Origin: Paraburkholderia sp. Tr-20389
GTDB taxonomy: Bacteria; Pseudomonadota; Gammaproteobacteria; Burkholderiales; Burkholderiaceae
Length of the DNA stretch: 64,000 bases
Assembly (NCBI RefSeq): GCF_017104565.1
Contig: NZ_JAAGPD010000043.1
Span: forward strand, 1-64,000
Direction of reading: 5' to 3'
Position 1 is the first letter of the stretch. Each line of letters begins with the position of its first letter. The translations under genes and the position numbers were made by a program. The notes beneath the pieces were generated by a model. It ran no database searches. It was not told where the DNA came from and saw only the letters and a program-made list of their open reading frames with translations. Below, piece by piece: positions 46,220 to 54,555 of the stretch.

Positions 46220-47815
46220 ATGAGCGACAACGGAACCGCAACCGAGACGGCTGGGGCGAAAGGCGTTGGGCATACCCAGGACAATTACAAAGGTATCTTC
46301 GATATTTCGGACGCAGATGGCGTAAACGAGTCCGAAAGGCTGTTGATGCGACTTTGCCGTCGGTCTTTTCTCAGTCTCTGGTCGTTCGCCAACCTGCATA
46401 CAGACCAAGACATGAGGGACGGCCGCGGAAGCGCGAAGGAGTTCGCCGATGTGCTCGTGGTATTCGGGAACGATGTTGTCATATTTTCCGACAAGCACGT
46501 CGCCTTCCAGCAGGACCAAGAGCTGTCAGTTGCGTGGAAGCGCTGGTACAAGCGTGCAGTCAGCTCCTCAGCCAAACAGCTACATGGGGCAATGGGTTGG
46601 GCAAGCCGCTTTCCACATCGCGTCTATCTTGACAGCGCGTGCCAGCGACCGCTGCCTGTATCCATTCCGGACGCAAGTCAGGCTCGGTATCACCTTGTCG
46701 CGGTCACCCGGGGAAGCGTGGAAGCATGTGCGACGCACTTCGCCGGGAGCCGTGGCACCCTCGTCATCAACACTGAGGTCAAGGGGCCGGCGCACGAGAA
46801 TTTCCCGTTCACGGTGGGCGTGGTCACACCGGGGAAGGAGTTCGTCCATGTTTTTGACGAAATATCGCTTGAATTTGTTCTTCGCGAACTCGACACCGTC
46901 TCTGATTTCGTTGCGTACCTCAGTGACAGGAGAGCTCTCCTCGACCGGCCCGAAACTGGTGTCATTGCCCCAGGTGAAGAGCAACTTTTAGCGGCGTATC
47001 TGAGAAATGGTGACGAGCTGCGGCGCAGCTTTCTTCCAACGAACCAGCAACACGAGAACCCCGGCCTCATCTTATTCGATGAAAGACAGTTCGAAGGCTT
47101 GATGGGGAATCCGCAATATGTCGAGAAGAAGCGCCTCGACAGACCGAGCTACTTCTGGGATGCGTTGATAGAAAATTTCATTCGTCTTGGCGACCCGAAC
47201 GAACTCGTTCCCTACTTCCACCAGGAAAACGCTGACCTCGAAGAGGGTCTTCGACTCCTCGCTCGAGAGTCGCGCTTTCGACGACGCATCCTTTCGGACG
47301 CCTGTGCCGGGGCGTTGAGGTCCGCCCGTGCAAAGAATGCTCGCAATGCGAGACTTTTCACGACAGACCAAGAGCCAACAACCGTATATGTCTTCCTCAT
47401 TCAGCCCAAGGATGACGAAGACGATTATGCGGCTTATCGGCGGCATCGAATTGCCGTTCTCCATGCGTACACCAAGTGCGCCAAGCTTCGGTTCCCTGAA
47501 GGTACAACCTTCATAGGCTTGGCCTTCGACCATCCAAACAAGAACTACCGTGGCTCCTCGGAAGACTTGTTTGTGTTCAATTGCGAGCATTTTAGCGATG
47601 AGGACCGAGCCGAGGCTGAGCGCTACCGCCGTGACCTTGGAATCGTGAGGGAGGGCCTAGAGGTCAAGCGTATGCACGCTTCAGAATATCCAGACTTCAT
47701 CACACGCGCTGACACAGCAGCTCAGGATGCTAAGTTTGCGCAGGCGCGCCAAGAGAAGAGGAAACGCAACCGCGCGAAGATGGCAAAGGCTTCGAAGCGT
47801 CGGAATCGGAAATAA
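46220..47815 (+). CDS. PD-(D/E)xK-like nuclease-related protein
   Basis: The 531-residue protein has a nuclease-like segment near residue 75: AKEFADVLVVFGNDVVIFSD followed by K. It reads as E...D-V-(x)n-S-D-K, compatible with a divergent PD-(D/E)xK core. KQLHGAMGWASRFPHRVYLD and a large helical region follow. The C terminus is a strongly basic tail (EKRKRNRAKMAKASKRRNRK) suited to binding nucleic acid. ATG 46220 is used; a GTG lies just before at 46217. It follows the WYL-like gene on the same strand. Function is inference. Confidence 0.6.
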   Translation: MSDNGTATETAGAKGVGHTQDNYKGIFDISDADGVNESERLLMRLCRRSFLSLWSFANLHTDQDMRDGRGSAKEFADVLVVFGNDVVIFSDKHVAFQQDQELSVAWKRWYKRAVSSSAKQLHGAMGWASRFPHRVYLDSACQRPLPVSIPDASQARYHLVAVTRGSVEACATHFAGSRGTLVINTEVKGPAHENFPFTVGVVTPGKEFVHVFDEISLEFVLRELDTVSDFVAYLSDRRALLDRPETGVIAPGEEQLLAAYLRNGDELRRSFLPTNQQHENPGLILFDERQFEGLMGNPQYVEKKRLDRPSYFWDALIENFIRLGDPNELVPYFHQENADLEEGLRLLARESRFRRRILSDACAGALRSARAKNARNARLFTTDQEPTTVYVFLIQPKDDEDDYAAYRRHRIAVLHAYTKCAKLRFPEGTTFIGLAFDHPNKNYRGSSEDLFVFNCEHFSDEDRAEAERYRRDLGIVREGLEVKRMHASEYPDFITRADTAAQDAKFAQARQEKRKRNRAKMAKASKRRNRK

Positions 47816-48000
47816 GCAAACATGTCGCGCGCGTCAAGGGTGCAATGCACAGCTGGCATCCAATCCTTTAGAAGTGAAGAAAGTATGCTCGAACCAGAGT
47901 AGAACATCTCGACATGCCCGGTGTTGCCCGCGATAAGCTCCAAGTTGTGAATCTGCCGGCGCATTGTAGCGAACTTCGAGTCGTATCGGCGGCGCTAGCC

Positions 48001-49494
48001 TCAGAAAGCTGTCGCCATCTGCTTCGGCCTTGCTCGCTCCATTAACCTTTCGTAAAACGGAGCGTAGACGTCGAAAAGGTGAGGCGGCAGCTCTGGGCTG
48101 CGGTAAGGCGGCTCGTTCAGAAGGTCGGACAGCAGTAGAAGACGCTTCTCCGGGATGCTTCGACGCGTCGTGTAGTCTTCAAAAAACATCGCGAATCCGC
48201 ACTTTTTCGTGCGAACAGCGTCGATAAGCCTGTCGACATGGTCGATGCTGAGAATGTAGACAGGGTTACTCGATGCGAAGTGGTCTGCCTCCGCAGTGAA
48301 TAGCTGGTCCGTCTCAGCCGCGAAAAGGTCGCCGTAGGTGACGACGACCTTGTGCACAGCTGCGTTTGGGTTGGTCTTATGTACGAAAGTCTCGACGTTC
48401 CTCAGTTGTTCATCCGCCTTCTTCACGGTTGCACTGAGCTTTGATGCGTAATCGCGTGCCGTGCCAGCAGCAGGAAGTGTATGAGTCAAGGCCTTATTCT
48501 TGACTTCGAGCAACACCACATCAGCCCCATCTATGACGGCGAAATCGCAGCACTTACCACCGACCGAAAAACGGGTCCGAACTTGCTCTTCGCTCAAAAT
48601 CTCGAGGCCAGTAAGATTTAGGCTGCGCCCGACGTACTCTTCGAACAGCTTTTCGAAGCTCTGCCGAATCCCGGGATTCTCGCTGCGACCAACGATGTCA
48701 CTTAACGCGTATCCCAGGTTGCGGTCAAGGCAACAGCGCCCCCAAAAATACCAAGCATCATTGCTGAGCCGTGTGAAGGGGGACCGGTAAAGTAGGTTCG
48801 GTTGGAACCATTCGTCCGTGCTGACCTCGTCGAACTGTTCCGCAGTCACCTCGCGGGGGATGAGCATGGTCTGATAGAACCGCTCGACAGGTACTCGGCC
48901 AAATATTTCCTGGAGACCAGCTCGGTATCTCGGGGCAATGACTGTCGAAATATCTTCGAGTGAATGCTTTCGAAAGAGAGTCGCGATGCCGAGAAAGTCC
49001 ATCGGCGGCATGCCTAGGCCGCTTTCGAACAGACGATAGAGATGCGAGTTCGGTTGCAGCTGATTGATGAGGTCAATCTGACGCGCGAAGGGCCCCAACT
49101 CTTGCTGTCGTTGGTGTGGAATTTGCGGGAGAATCCACGACCGAAGCGCAAGGTGAAACGAGCGACCGGAGCCGAATCCAGTAAACGCCAAATCAGCAAG
49201 CTTCCAGGCTTGGTCGATACACTGCCTTAATGCTTGCCGGGAGATGTCAACAAAACCATACATACGCGGCTCATCGCGCAACACCCAGACGGCTACGCGC
49301 TCGGCGAGCCATGGCGCGTGTGGCTTCCCATCATCTGCTGTGGATTCGGCCTTGATGAACTGAGACAGTTCAGCCAAAACGCTGCCGTAGGAAAATTTCC
49401 GGAGCTGGTTGCGGATTGGGCGAATCGCCTCGGCGTAGGTCATGCGTTCCGTCTCGTTTACAGTGATGAACGGCCGGCGAAGTAGCCAATGCAT
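48001..49494 (-). CDS. Third gene of CBASS-like operon, PD-(D/E)xK-like motif
   Basis: The 497-residue protein begins at an ATG directly after the SLATT gene's TAG, with no gap, so it is translated in the same operon. Residues 1-270 are helical with no known motif. The C-terminal half has FEKLFEEYVGRSLNLTGLEI, then CCDFAVIDGADVVLLEVKNK: E...D-x(n)-E-x-K, the PD-(D/E)xK nuclease core. A later start at ATG 49443 is possible. It is not a usual CBASS ancillary gene known to me (not Cap2/Cap3 or HORMA/TRIP13). It could be a second effector. Confidence 0.65.
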   Translation of the reverse strand: MHWLLRRPFITVNETERMTYAEAIRPIRNQLRKFSYGSVLAELSQFIKAESTADDGKPHAPWLAERVAVWVLRDEPRMYGFVDISRQALRQCIDQAWKLADLAFTGFGSGRSFHLALRSWILPQIPHQRQQELGPFARQIDLINQLQPNSHLYRLFESGLGMPPMDFLGIATLFRKHSLEDISTVIAPRYRAGLQEIFGRVPVERFYQTMLIPREVTAEQFDEVSTDEWFQPNLLYRSPFTRLSNDAWYFWGRCCLDRNLGYALSDIVGRSENPGIRQSFEKLFEEYVGRSLNLTGLEILSEEQVRTRFSVGGKCCDFAVIDGADVVLLEVKNKALTHTLPAAGTARDYASKLSATVKKADEQLRNVETFVHKTNPNAAVHKVVVTYGDLFAAETDQLFTAEADHFASSNPVYILSIDHVDRLIDAVRTKKCGFAMFFEDYTTRRSIPEKRLLLLSDLLNEPPYRSPELPPHLFDVYAPFYERLMERARPKQMATAF

Positions 49495-50088
49495 CTACGG
49501 CTCGCTGCGTTTCGCGCGCAGTTCTTTGGGCAGCAGTCGATTCAGCTCGTCGTCAGTGAAGAAAAGCTCCTCAGCCTGCTTGAGTGCCTTTTGAGCATCT
49601 GCGTAGGCTTGGCCGTTAGTACGGGGAGCTGCCTTGTAGATGTCTTCGAGTGTCGCGTTCAGCTGGTCTCGGGCAGCGCGGATTTCATCGACGGCGCGAC
49701 CATCGTTCATGTCGACCAGAAGTGACAGGAGTGCTTCTCGGATACCCCACAGCTTGGACGCAACGATAGTGTGCTTCTGGGCCTGCTCACCCAAACTGGC
49801 TTCCTTGAAGTACAGCGTGAAGGCCAATAGGATTGTCGATAGGATAGCGCCGACAAGCGTATATGGATGAGTGTCTCCGAGAACGGCCAGCAACAAGCTG
49901 CTCGTCGTCACTGCCGACAGGAAGATTTCCGCGTTCTTGATGAGCTTGTAACGCGAGATATACCGGTCGGCCATCTTCTCGTGGGTCTTGTGGGTGTATG
50001 CCGCTCGTGCATACATCTCCCGCAACTGCCCTTCGAGTGAGGTCGCCGGTTGTGCATGTAAATTGTTAGTCTGGAAATGCTGTTCCAT
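49495..50088 (-). CDS. SLATT domain two-TM effector protein
   Basis: The 197-residue protein fits the SLATT family (SMODS and SLOG-associating two-TM effector). An N-terminal helical part YARAAYTHKTHEKMADRYIS is followed by two close membrane segments, about residues 52-70 (IFLSAVTTSSLLLAVLG) and 76-92 (TLVGAILSTILLAFTLYF). A C-terminal cytosolic helical part with WGIREALLSLLVDMNDGRAV comes next. SLATT proteins are thought to form membrane pores when a cyclic nucleotide signal binds. The ORF overlaps the upstream nucleotidyltransferase gene by 23 bases. Confidence 0.83.
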   Translation of the reverse strand: MEQHFQTNNLHAQPATSLEGQLREMYARAAYTHKTHEKMADRYISRYKLIKNAEIFLSAVTTSSLLLAVLGDTHPYTLVGAILSTILLAFTLYFKEASLGEQAQKHTIVASKLWGIREALLSLLVDMNDGRAVDEIRAARDQLNATLEDIYKAAPRTNGQAYADAQKALKQAEELFFTDDELNRLLPKELRAKRSEP

Positions 50089-50950
50089 AGATTGCCCGAA
50101 ATTTTTGCCGTGCCGACCAGTTCTCGCCGTTCGCTATGTGTGTAATCGCCTCAATGGCCCTCAGTTCCGCGGAGCGCGCCTTATTCTGAAACACATCGCT
50201 TCGGTACACATAGGAGCCGCTGCCCGGTGCAAGCCAATATATCTGTGAGGTATCTAGGTTTGCGAGGTACCGAAAGAAGTCGCGGGTCATAAAGTCATAA
50301 TAGAGATAGGACTTGTCCCGGTACTCCCAGTTTGCAATGAACTGAAAAGCGAGCGTGTCGACTAGCATTCCGCTCATCGACACGTTGTTTGTGTCGCGCC
50401 AGGCTCGTGCCATTCGGCTGAGCTCGACCAGATTCTGGTTGCAGGCCATGTTCCTGACAGCGAAGGCGTTCATTTCTTGTTTCGGCTTGCAAACACGCCA
50501 TGACCCGCCACCGTTCGAGTCTGCAAACGTGTAGCTCCCGTTATCGTTCACGAAGGCGGGCAAAATCTCAAACCGTATGCCATCGTCAAAATTGATGACC
50601 ACTACCTGGCCATCCCCAGACACCTCGGAGGTTTTATAGGTGTTCCGGATTGAGTTTCTGACAAGAGCTAGCAATGCGGACTGGCCGTTCCCGGCGTGCC
50701 CATGGAAGCGCAGATAAAGGGAGTAAGGAAGCTCGTAAAGCAGGTCAACGTCACTAACACTTGGAATGGCAGTGCTCCGACCATACGACCCGACGTAAAA
50801 ACGATACGCAGATTTTGAGTCCAGCTTGTCCCGAAGGTCATAGTTCAACTGACCCACGATACGCCCGGTTCGGTAACCAATCGAACCGCGCTTATCCGCA
50901 TTGATACGAAGCGCACCACAAAACTGAGAAAACCAATCCCCTTCGCCCAT
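50066..50950 (-). CDS. CD-NTase family cyclic oligonucleotide synthase (SMODS), CBASS
   Basis: The 294-residue protein has the Pol-beta-type nucleotidyltransferase motif: VGSYGRSTAIPSVSDVDLLY, with G54-S55 and the D67-x-D69 metal-binding pair. The third carboxylate is probably E128 in RFEILPAF, where an Asp is more common. Helical C-terminal regions follow (LVELSRMARAW, MLVDTLAFQFI). CD-NTases make cyclic di- or trinucleotides on phage infection. The product cannot be read. The gene begins a minus-strand operon with SLATT and a nuclease-like protein. A good GAAGGT site precedes ATG 50950. Confidence 0.85.
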   Translation of the reverse strand: MGEGDWFSQFCGALRINADKRGSIGYRTGRIVGQLNYDLRDKLDSKSAYRFYVGSYGRSTAIPSVSDVDLLYELPYSLYLRFHGHAGNGQSALLALVRNSIRNTYKTSEVSGDGQVVVINFDDGIRFEILPAFVNDNGSYTFADSNGGGSWRVCKPKQEMNAFAVRNMACNQNLVELSRMARAWRDTNNVSMSGMLVDTLAFQFIANWEYRDKSYLYYDFMTRDFFRYLANLDTSQIYWLAPGSGSYVYRSDVFQNKARSAELRAIEAITHIANGENWSARQKFRAIYGTAFPD

Positions 50951-51100
50951 TTTTACCTTCTTCTCTCGATTTATATTTTGCCTTGGAGCAAGCTGCGCTC
51001 GGCCCTGTCACAGACCTCGCCGGATGCCAGCATTACATTATTATCTTTCAGAACACAGTATCAGGAAACCGTGACGTTTTAGAAGCAGAGATACGTTGCC

Positions 51101-52060
51101 TCATGCCGCGAGCTTGTGCTCGTAGTAAGGCCGGTCTTTGTCATCAAGAATGGCGTACATCGCGTCCAGGCTAGAGTCGCCCGGATTGAGCCACGCTTCA
51201 ATGTTCTCGGGCTTAATAGGGATGATGCAGCGGTCATGGCCGGCCGCTTCTATCTCGGGCGGCGGCTCATCGGTGATGGCCGCGAACGACAGCAGGTCTG
51301 GCTCGCCCGGTTTGGTCCATCGCGACCACAGGCAGGCGACGTGCATCAGTTGACCGTTGCTGGGACGAAACTCAAGGACGACGTTCTCGTCTTTGTCATG
51401 CGTCTCCAGCAACGTGCCTTCCATCTTCGCCTTCTTCACGTTCTCGTAGAAGACCTCGACGAGCATCACACCGTGCGTGTGGCCGAAGCACGGCTTCCAG
51501 AAACCCTCAAGATTGTCCCTGCGCGCGTTATAGGTGCCAGGGTATTTCACATCGTAGTTCGCTGGCTTGCCCGCAATCCGGCACTGGTATCGCATCGGCT
51601 TGACCACGTATTCGCCGTTCTCTATTACGAGCACCGGCGCGTAGGTGCCGGGGAAGATGCGTGAGTCCCGTGGCTTCGACTCGGTCCGGTTGATGTCTTC
51701 GATGCGGCGTAGCGCGGCCTCGATTTTATCGGTGGCGATGCGCCGGCTTTCCGTCGCAGCCTTCGTCACCTTCGATTTCAGCTTGCGCTCGGCTTCCGTC
51801 AGGCGGGTGCGCTGCTTGAAGAGGTCCTGCTCGAGCTTCGTCTTCTGCTCGGCGCGCGTCTTTTCGATGAGATGCCAAATCTCACGCTCACCATCGTTTT
51901 GCGGGTCGCGGAAGGCATCGTCGAGCGCCTTCGGTGTCTTCGCGGTGTGCCCTTCCGCCTGGAGGAAGTAAAGACGCGCAAACTCGGCGATGTCCATGTG
52001 CGCGCCGAACATCCGAACATACCGGCGATAGTCCGCCAAGATTTGAGCCGAATAGCACAT
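51101..52060 (-). CDS. SOS response-associated peptidase (SRAP/HMCES family)
   Basis: The 319-residue protein begins MCYSAQ, placing the catalytic Cys at position 2 as in YedK/HMCES. The later active-site elements are present: YNARRDNLEGFW (Asn), VMLVEVFYEN (Glu) and GHDRCIIPI (His). SRAP proteins form a thiazolidine link to abasic sites in single-stranded DNA and shield them. A helical, charged insert of about 100 residues (KTKLEQDLFKQRTRLTEAER) makes it longer than YedK (222). It follows a 93-residue gene by three bases and is probably driven by the LexA box at 52405. Confidence 0.92.
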   Translation of the reverse strand: MCYSAQILADYRRYVRMFGAHMDIAEFARLYFLQAEGHTAKTPKALDDAFRDPQNDGEREIWHLIEKTRAEQKTKLEQDLFKQRTRLTEAERKLKSKVTKAATESRRIATDKIEAALRRIEDINRTESKPRDSRIFPGTYAPVLVIENGEYVVKPMRYQCRIAGKPANYDVKYPGTYNARRDNLEGFWKPCFGHTHGVMLVEVFYENVKKAKMEGTLLETHDKDENVVLEFRPSNGQLMHVACLWSRWTKPGEPDLLSFAAITDEPPPEIEAAGHDRCIIPIKPENIEAWLNPGDSSLDAMYAILDDKDRPYYEHKLAA

Positions 52061-52063
52061 GCT

Positions 52064-52345
52064 TCATCTCCGTAGACTGCATCGTATGTCGGTGCCGATG
52101 CATGACCCGTCACATCCGCTGCAGAAGTGCCGGTCGCGCACGCTACCGTCGACTCGCCAGCTGTTCGCGGCGCCAAGTGACTTGGTGCCCACGGTTCGGT
52201 CGTTCTCACTTGCGAAAAATGTTGGCTCGCCCGCTCTGCCGCGTGCGACTGCCTCGTCAATAGTCGCATCCCCGAACGCATGACGCAATTCGGCCACGAA
52301 CGCTGCTATCTCCGGCATCGGGTGCTTGCGTACAGGCATATCCAT
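52064..52345 (-). CDS. Small hypothetical protein upstream of SRAP
   Basis: The 93-residue protein has a helical first half (EIAAFVAELRHAFGDATIDE) and a Cys-rich end with HFCSGCDGSCIGTDIRCS, four Cys that may bind metal. I recall similar short proteins in Burkholderia, often of unknown role. ATG 52345 has GGGAG seven bases upstream. It ends three bases before SRAP, so the pair is co-transcribed. It is divergent from imuA across the LexA box. Confidence 0.7.
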   Translation of the reverse strand: MDMPVRKHPMPEIAAFVAELRHAFGDATIDEAVARGRAGEPTFFASENDRTVGTKSLGAANSWRVDGSVRDRHFCSGCDGSCIGTDIRCSLRR

Positions 52346-52404
52346 TATCGTCTCCCATCGCGCCCAAAAAGGGACACTTCACAAAGCAGGTTTTTGATAT
52401 ACGA

Positions 52405-52422
52405 TACTGTACATCCATACAG
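52405..52422. promoter_or_regulatory. LexA (SOS) box between the SRAP operon and imuA
   Basis: The site TACTGTACATCCATACAG is a perfect CTGT-N8-ACAG. It lies 12 bases before the imuA ATG and 60 bases before the divergent 93-residue gene, so LexA could control both operons. Confidence 0.88.
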
Positions 52423-52434
52423 CATTTTCCAACA

Positions 52435-53148
52435 ATGGCTGCCTTGCCCCAACACGTCGAGTCGATTCACCCAGCGCTGTGGCGCGGGGCGCAGCTCGCG
52501 CGTGTGCATGGCAGGACGGTGGATACGGGCTATGCGGCCCTGTCTGCCGAGCTACCAGGCGGGGGTTGGCCGTTGGGCGCACTGGTGGAACTGCTGGTCC
52601 AGCAACCAGGGATTGGCGAGATGCGGCTTCTGAAGCCGGCGCTCGCCGAGCTAAGCGCGCGGCCGATTGCGCTGCTGCAACCGCCGCATGTCCCCAATTC
52701 GCTAGCGTTCAGCTATCTCGGCGTACCAGTGGAACGTCTTATGAGGTTGCGCGCGCCGAAGACGGCAGATGCGCTCTGGTGCGCGGAGCGCGTGTTGCAG
52801 GCTGCGAGCTGCGGTGCGCTCATCCTATGGCAGCAGCACATCCGGACCGAGGCGCTGCGGCGATTACACCTGGCGGCGCAGGCGTCGGAAACGATGCTTG
52901 TACTCATCCGGCCGCTGGCCAGCGCACAGGACGCCTCGCCTGCCACGCTGCGGCTGGGAGTCAGACCGGCTGACGGTGGCCTCGTCGTCGACGTCGTCAA
53001 GCGACGAGGCCCAATACGAAGCGAAATGCTGTCCATCACCCTGCAACCGTCACCGATTCTGCTCAGCCCATATGGCCGTGTTCGTCGCCATCTTCCTTCC
53101 CCGGCTTTCGCTGGAGGTGTTCCGTCCGAGGTGGTCGCCTCGCACTGA
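52435..53148 (+). CDS. imuA: ImuA, translesion mutagenesis protein
   Basis: ImuA is a RecA-like protein that loses ATP-binding residues and assembles the SOS mutasome with ImuB and DnaE2. The 237-residue protein has IHPALWRGAQLARVHGRTVD, then STGYAAL-type helix ALSAELPGGGWPLGALVELL, FSYLGVPVERLMRLRAP and HLAAQASETMLVLIRPL, the usual ImuA pattern. Start ATG 52435 is 12 bases after the LexA box, with no clear Shine-Dalgarno. It overlaps imuB by 77 bases. First gene of imuA-imuB-dnaE2. Confidence 0.9.
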   Translation: MAALPQHVESIHPALWRGAQLARVHGRTVDTGYAALSAELPGGGWPLGALVELLVQQPGIGEMRLLKPALAELSARPIALLQPPHVPNSLAFSYLGVPVERLMRLRAPKTADALWCAERVLQAASCGALILWQQHIRTEALRRLHLAAQASETMLVLIRPLASAQDASPATLRLGVRPADGGLVVDVVKRRGPIRSEMLSITLQPSPILLSPYGRVRRHLPSPAFAGGVPSEVVASH

Positions 53149-54535
53149 GCACGGGTGCGTCGTACTCGAGCGCGACAAGGTTGTGGTGGCAGATACGATG
53201 GCGCGGGAAGCCGGCGTACTGCCCGGCATGAAACGGGGCGGAGTGACGACACTTTCGCCCGATGCGTTGATGTACGACCGGAGCATCGAGCGCGAGCGCG
53301 GGATGCAACGCGAGGTCGCGTTCGGTTTGCTGCGTTTCTCGCCGCAGGTCGCGGTCTGCGACGAGGAAACCATCGTCATGGACGTCACGGCCAGCCTGCG
53401 TCTCTTCGGTGGCATCCGCCGCGTCTGCGAATTGATGCGCGACGTGGTGAAGTCCATCGGCGTGACGGTGCGCATGAGCGTCGCCCCAACCGGTCAGGGC
53501 GCGTGGCTGCTCGCAAAGCGCGGCCGCTGCCGCGTGCTCAAGATGCCATCGCTTGAGCGCAACCTGAACGCGTTGCCGTTCACGGTCGTGCAGGAACTGC
53601 GTCCGTTTGCTGACTGGTTCCAGGGACTCGGCTGCCGGGTGCTGGCTGACGTCCGCCGCTTGCCGCGCGCCGGGCTGAAGAAGCGCTGCGGTGCAGGCTT
53701 ACTCGATGCGCTCGACCGCGCCTACGGCCTTTCGCCCGAACTGTATCAATGGCTCGAGATGCCACCGACCTTCAGCGCGCGTACCGAACTCCCGGACCGT
53801 GTCGAGCATGCCGAAGCCATCCTGTTTTCGGCGAAGCGCCTCATCGTCCAGATGTGTGGCTGGTTGAGCGCGCAGCAACTCGCGCTCACTCACGCCACTG
53901 TGTCGCTCGAACATGAGCGTGGCCGCGAAGCCGTCGAGCCGACGACCCTCGAAGTCGCGCTCGCAGAACCGACATGGCATGAGGAGCATCTCGTCCGCTT
54001 GCTGAAGGAGCGCCTTGGTCGCACGGAACTCCCAGCCGCCGTACTCGCAGTTCGCCTGACAGCATCCAGCGTGCAGCCCGCAGAGCCACCGAGCGATTCG
54101 CTGTTCCCTGACCCGGGCGGGTCGGCCGAAGACCATAACCGGCTCATTGAGTTGCTGGTCGCGCGGCTCGGCTCCGAGAACGTGGAGCGCGCGGCACCAA
54201 CATCCGACCATAGACCGGAGATGGCGAACCGCTGGGTGCCCATCCAGAGCGACGCGAAGGCGCAGGCGCTGCCCGTTGAACTCCCGCGACCGACCTGGCT
54301 GCTTGAGGAACCCATCAAGCTCATGATTAAGAATCATCGACCGTTTTACGGCTCGCCACTCAGGCTTGTCTCGATGGGCGAGCGCATCGAGGCAGGTTGG
54401 CATGACAGTGAAGCAGTTACACGCGACTACTACGTCGCTGAAGCTGCCGACAAAAGCTGCTACTGGATTTTTCGCGAACGGCCCGTCGTGAAAACCGAGG
54501 AAGTCCGCTGGTTCCTGCACGGCCTGTTTGGCTGA
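53072..54535 (+). CDS. imuB: ImuB, Y-family polymerase-like mutasome protein
   Basis: ImuB resembles a Y-family polymerase but lacks its catalytic acids; it links DnaE2 to the beta clamp. The 487-residue protein has the N-terminal FVAIFLPRLSLEVFRPRWSP, the palm region ETIVMDVTASLRLFGGIRRV where a catalytic Asp-Glu pair is missing, the finger SVAPTGQGAWLLAKRG and a little-finger domain, ending WHDSEAVTRDYYVAE and WYxHGLFG-like RWFLHGLFG. ATG 53072 lies inside imuA. It is followed after 20 bases by dnaE2. Confidence 0.92.
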   Translation: MAVFVAIFLPRLSLEVFRPRWSPRTEHGCVVLERDKVVVADTMAREAGVLPGMKRGGVTTLSPDALMYDRSIERERGMQREVAFGLLRFSPQVAVCDEETIVMDVTASLRLFGGIRRVCELMRDVVKSIGVTVRMSVAPTGQGAWLLAKRGRCRVLKMPSLERNLNALPFTVVQELRPFADWFQGLGCRVLADVRRLPRAGLKKRCGAGLLDALDRAYGLSPELYQWLEMPPTFSARTELPDRVEHAEAILFSAKRLIVQMCGWLSAQQLALTHATVSLEHERGREAVEPTTLEVALAEPTWHEEHLVRLLKERLGRTELPAAVLAVRLTASSVQPAEPPSDSLFPDPGGSAEDHNRLIELLVARLGSENVERAAPTSDHRPEMANRWVPIQSDAKAQALPVELPRPTWLLEEPIKLMIKNHRPFYGSPLRLVSMGERIEAGWHDSEAVTRDYYVAEAADKSCYWIFRERPVVKTEEVRWFLHGLFG

Positions 54536-54555
54536 GCGGTTAGGACGGTGCGCTC

